Assembly: GCA_903854075.1 (NCBI GenBank)
Contig: CAINVI010000089.1
Span: 1-35,852, forward strand
Source of the DNA: Candidatus Pollutiaquabacter sp.
GTDB taxonomy: Bacteria; Bacteroidota; Bacteroidia; AKYH767-A; 2013-40CM-41-45
Length of the DNA stretch: 35,852 nt
Direction: 5' to 3'
A program made the position numbers and the translations under genes. Of the stretch, positions 34,967-35,852 are shown piece by piece; positions within the stretch are counted from its first letter, which is position 1; each line of letters starts with the position of its first letter. The notes beneath the pieces were generated by a model that did not search any database, had not been told where the DNA came from, and worked only from the letters and a program-made list of their open reading frames with translations.

Positions 34967-35852
34967 ATGTCATCAGAAAACCTCAGCTTCGGTACCCGCG
35001 CTATTCACGCCGGACAAGAACCAGATCCGTCCACCGGCGCTATCATGACGCCGATTTACCAGACATCGACCTATGTGCAAGAGCGCCCTGGCAAACACAA
35101 GGGTTACGCGTACGCACGTGGTAAAAACCCTACACGGGTCGCACTAGAAAAATGTATCACCTCCTTGGAAAATGCGAAACACGGCCTGTGCTTCTCTTCC
35201 GGACAAGGTGCAGAAGATGCCATAATCAAATTGCTTCGCCCCGGCGATGAAGTCATTGCGACGGATGATCTGTATGGCGGTTCGTACCGAATGTTCACCA
35301 AAGTATTCGAACACTTCGGTATCGTATTCCATTTTGTTGACATGGCCGATGCAAATAACATCCGGAATTTCATCAACGATAAAACGAAAATGATCTGGGT
35401 CGAAACACCAACGAACCCGATCATGAAGATCATTGATATCGAAGCTGCCGCTGCGATTGCAAAAGAGAAAAAACTCATTCTCGTAGTCGATAACACCTTT
35501 GCTTCTCCCTACTTGCAAAATCCGCTGAATCTCGGCGCATCAATTGTCATGCATTCTGCAACCAAATACCTGGGCGGACACTCGGACGTGGTCATGGGTG
35601 CAGTGTGTACTAACGATGATACGTTGTACGAGGAACTTGCTTTCATCGCTAATTCCTGCGGAGCGACTCCCGGACCTATGGACAGCTTTTTGGTGCTCCG
35701 TGGCTTGAAAACACTGCATGTCCGCATGGACCGACATTGCCACAACGGAAAACTAGTTGCAGCATTTTTAAAATCACATCCCAAAGTGGACAAGGTTTAC
35801 TGGCCGGGATATCCGGATCATCCCAACCATGCTATTGCTAAAAAACAAATGC
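34967..35852 (+). CDS. Trans-sulfuration PLP enzyme (cystathionine gamma-synthase/lyase family), 3' end cut
   Basis: A Cys/Met metabolism PLP-dependent enzyme; 295 codons are present and the end lies beyond the window. It begins FGTRAIHAGQEPDPSTGAI. It has YARGKNPTR with the phosphate-binding Tyr/Arg, the FSSGQGAEDA helix, VVDNTFASPYLQNP, and the PLP-lysine in SATKYLGGHSD (Lys200). It acts in cystathionine or methionine metabolism; synthase, lyase or beta-lyase activity cannot be told apart from this part. No -7 box was found close to the ATG. Confidence 0.93.
   Translation, partial: MSSENLSFGTRAIHAGQEPDPSTGAIMTPIYQTSTYVQERPGKHKGYAYARGKNPTRVALEKCITSLENAKHGLCFSSGQGAEDAIIKLLRPGDEVIATDDLYGGSYRMFTKVFEHFGIVFHFVDMADANNIRNFINDKTKMIWVETPTNPIMKIIDIEAAAAIAKEKKLILVVDNTFASPYLQNPLNLGASIVMHSATKYLGGHSDVVMGAVCTNDDTLYEELAFIANSCGATPGPMDSFLVLRGLKTLHVRMDRHCHNGKLVAAFLKSHPKVDKVYWPGYPDHPNHAIAKKQM

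Overview
The window looks like a chromosomal segment of a Bacteroidota bacterium (Flavobacteriales, Chitinophagales or a related lineage; the sequence alone does not settle the order). Several secreted proteins end in type IX secretion (T9SS) type A sorting domains, a PorZ-type T9SS component is present, and many genes are preceded by the Bacteroidota -7 promoter box TAnnTTTG instead of a Shine-Dalgarno sequence. Base composition looks moderate and even. I saw no tRNA, rRNA, insertion sequence, prophage or CRISPR array.

Layout. 1-4112: two tandem minus-strand genes for large T9SS-exported adhesin-like proteins whose 3' ends are almost identical; the second carries a one-base frameshift just before its sorting domain. 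4276-7576: dxs (isoprenoid precursor synthesis) and, divergently, oxyR with both redox cysteines, separated by a 430-nt region with a strong hairpin. 7609-12032: minus-strand accessory genes (SET-domain protein, GH97 glycosidase, FkbM-like methyltransferase, lipoprotein). 12199-13467: a secreted M43 metalloprotease. 13475-13872: a decayed gene with its promoter box still present. 13953-19802: MOSC protein, asnS, glutaminyl cyclase-like M28 lipoprotein, cysS and a short-chain threonine dehydrogenase. 19920-24775: another T9SS cargo, then porZ translationally coupled to recO. 24779-27336: a flippase-like membrane protein, scpA and a CDP-alcohol phosphatidyltransferase. 27432-30549: ppsA overlapping an SDR gene. 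30646-34923: ArsC/Spx-like protein, EamA transporter, yicC-gmk-nadD and a lipid A-type acyltransferase. 34967 to the end: a trans-sulfuration PLP enzyme cut by the window edge.

How the parts fit. Most genes are housekeeping (isoprenoids, tRNA charging, chromosome segregation, DNA repair, nucleotide and NAD synthesis, gluconeogenesis, envelope lipids). The theme that links the accessory genes is T9SS export: porZ plus four cargo genes. No clearly new multi-gene system is visible. The observations most worth checking are the frameshifted cargo gene with a slippery heptamer at the point where a -1 shift would rejoin its sorting domain, the homogenised 3' ends of the tandem cargo genes, an orphan promoter running into the 3' end of the GH97 gene, predicted leaderless messages for the ArsC-like and acyltransferase genes, and the structured dxs-oxyR intergenic region.
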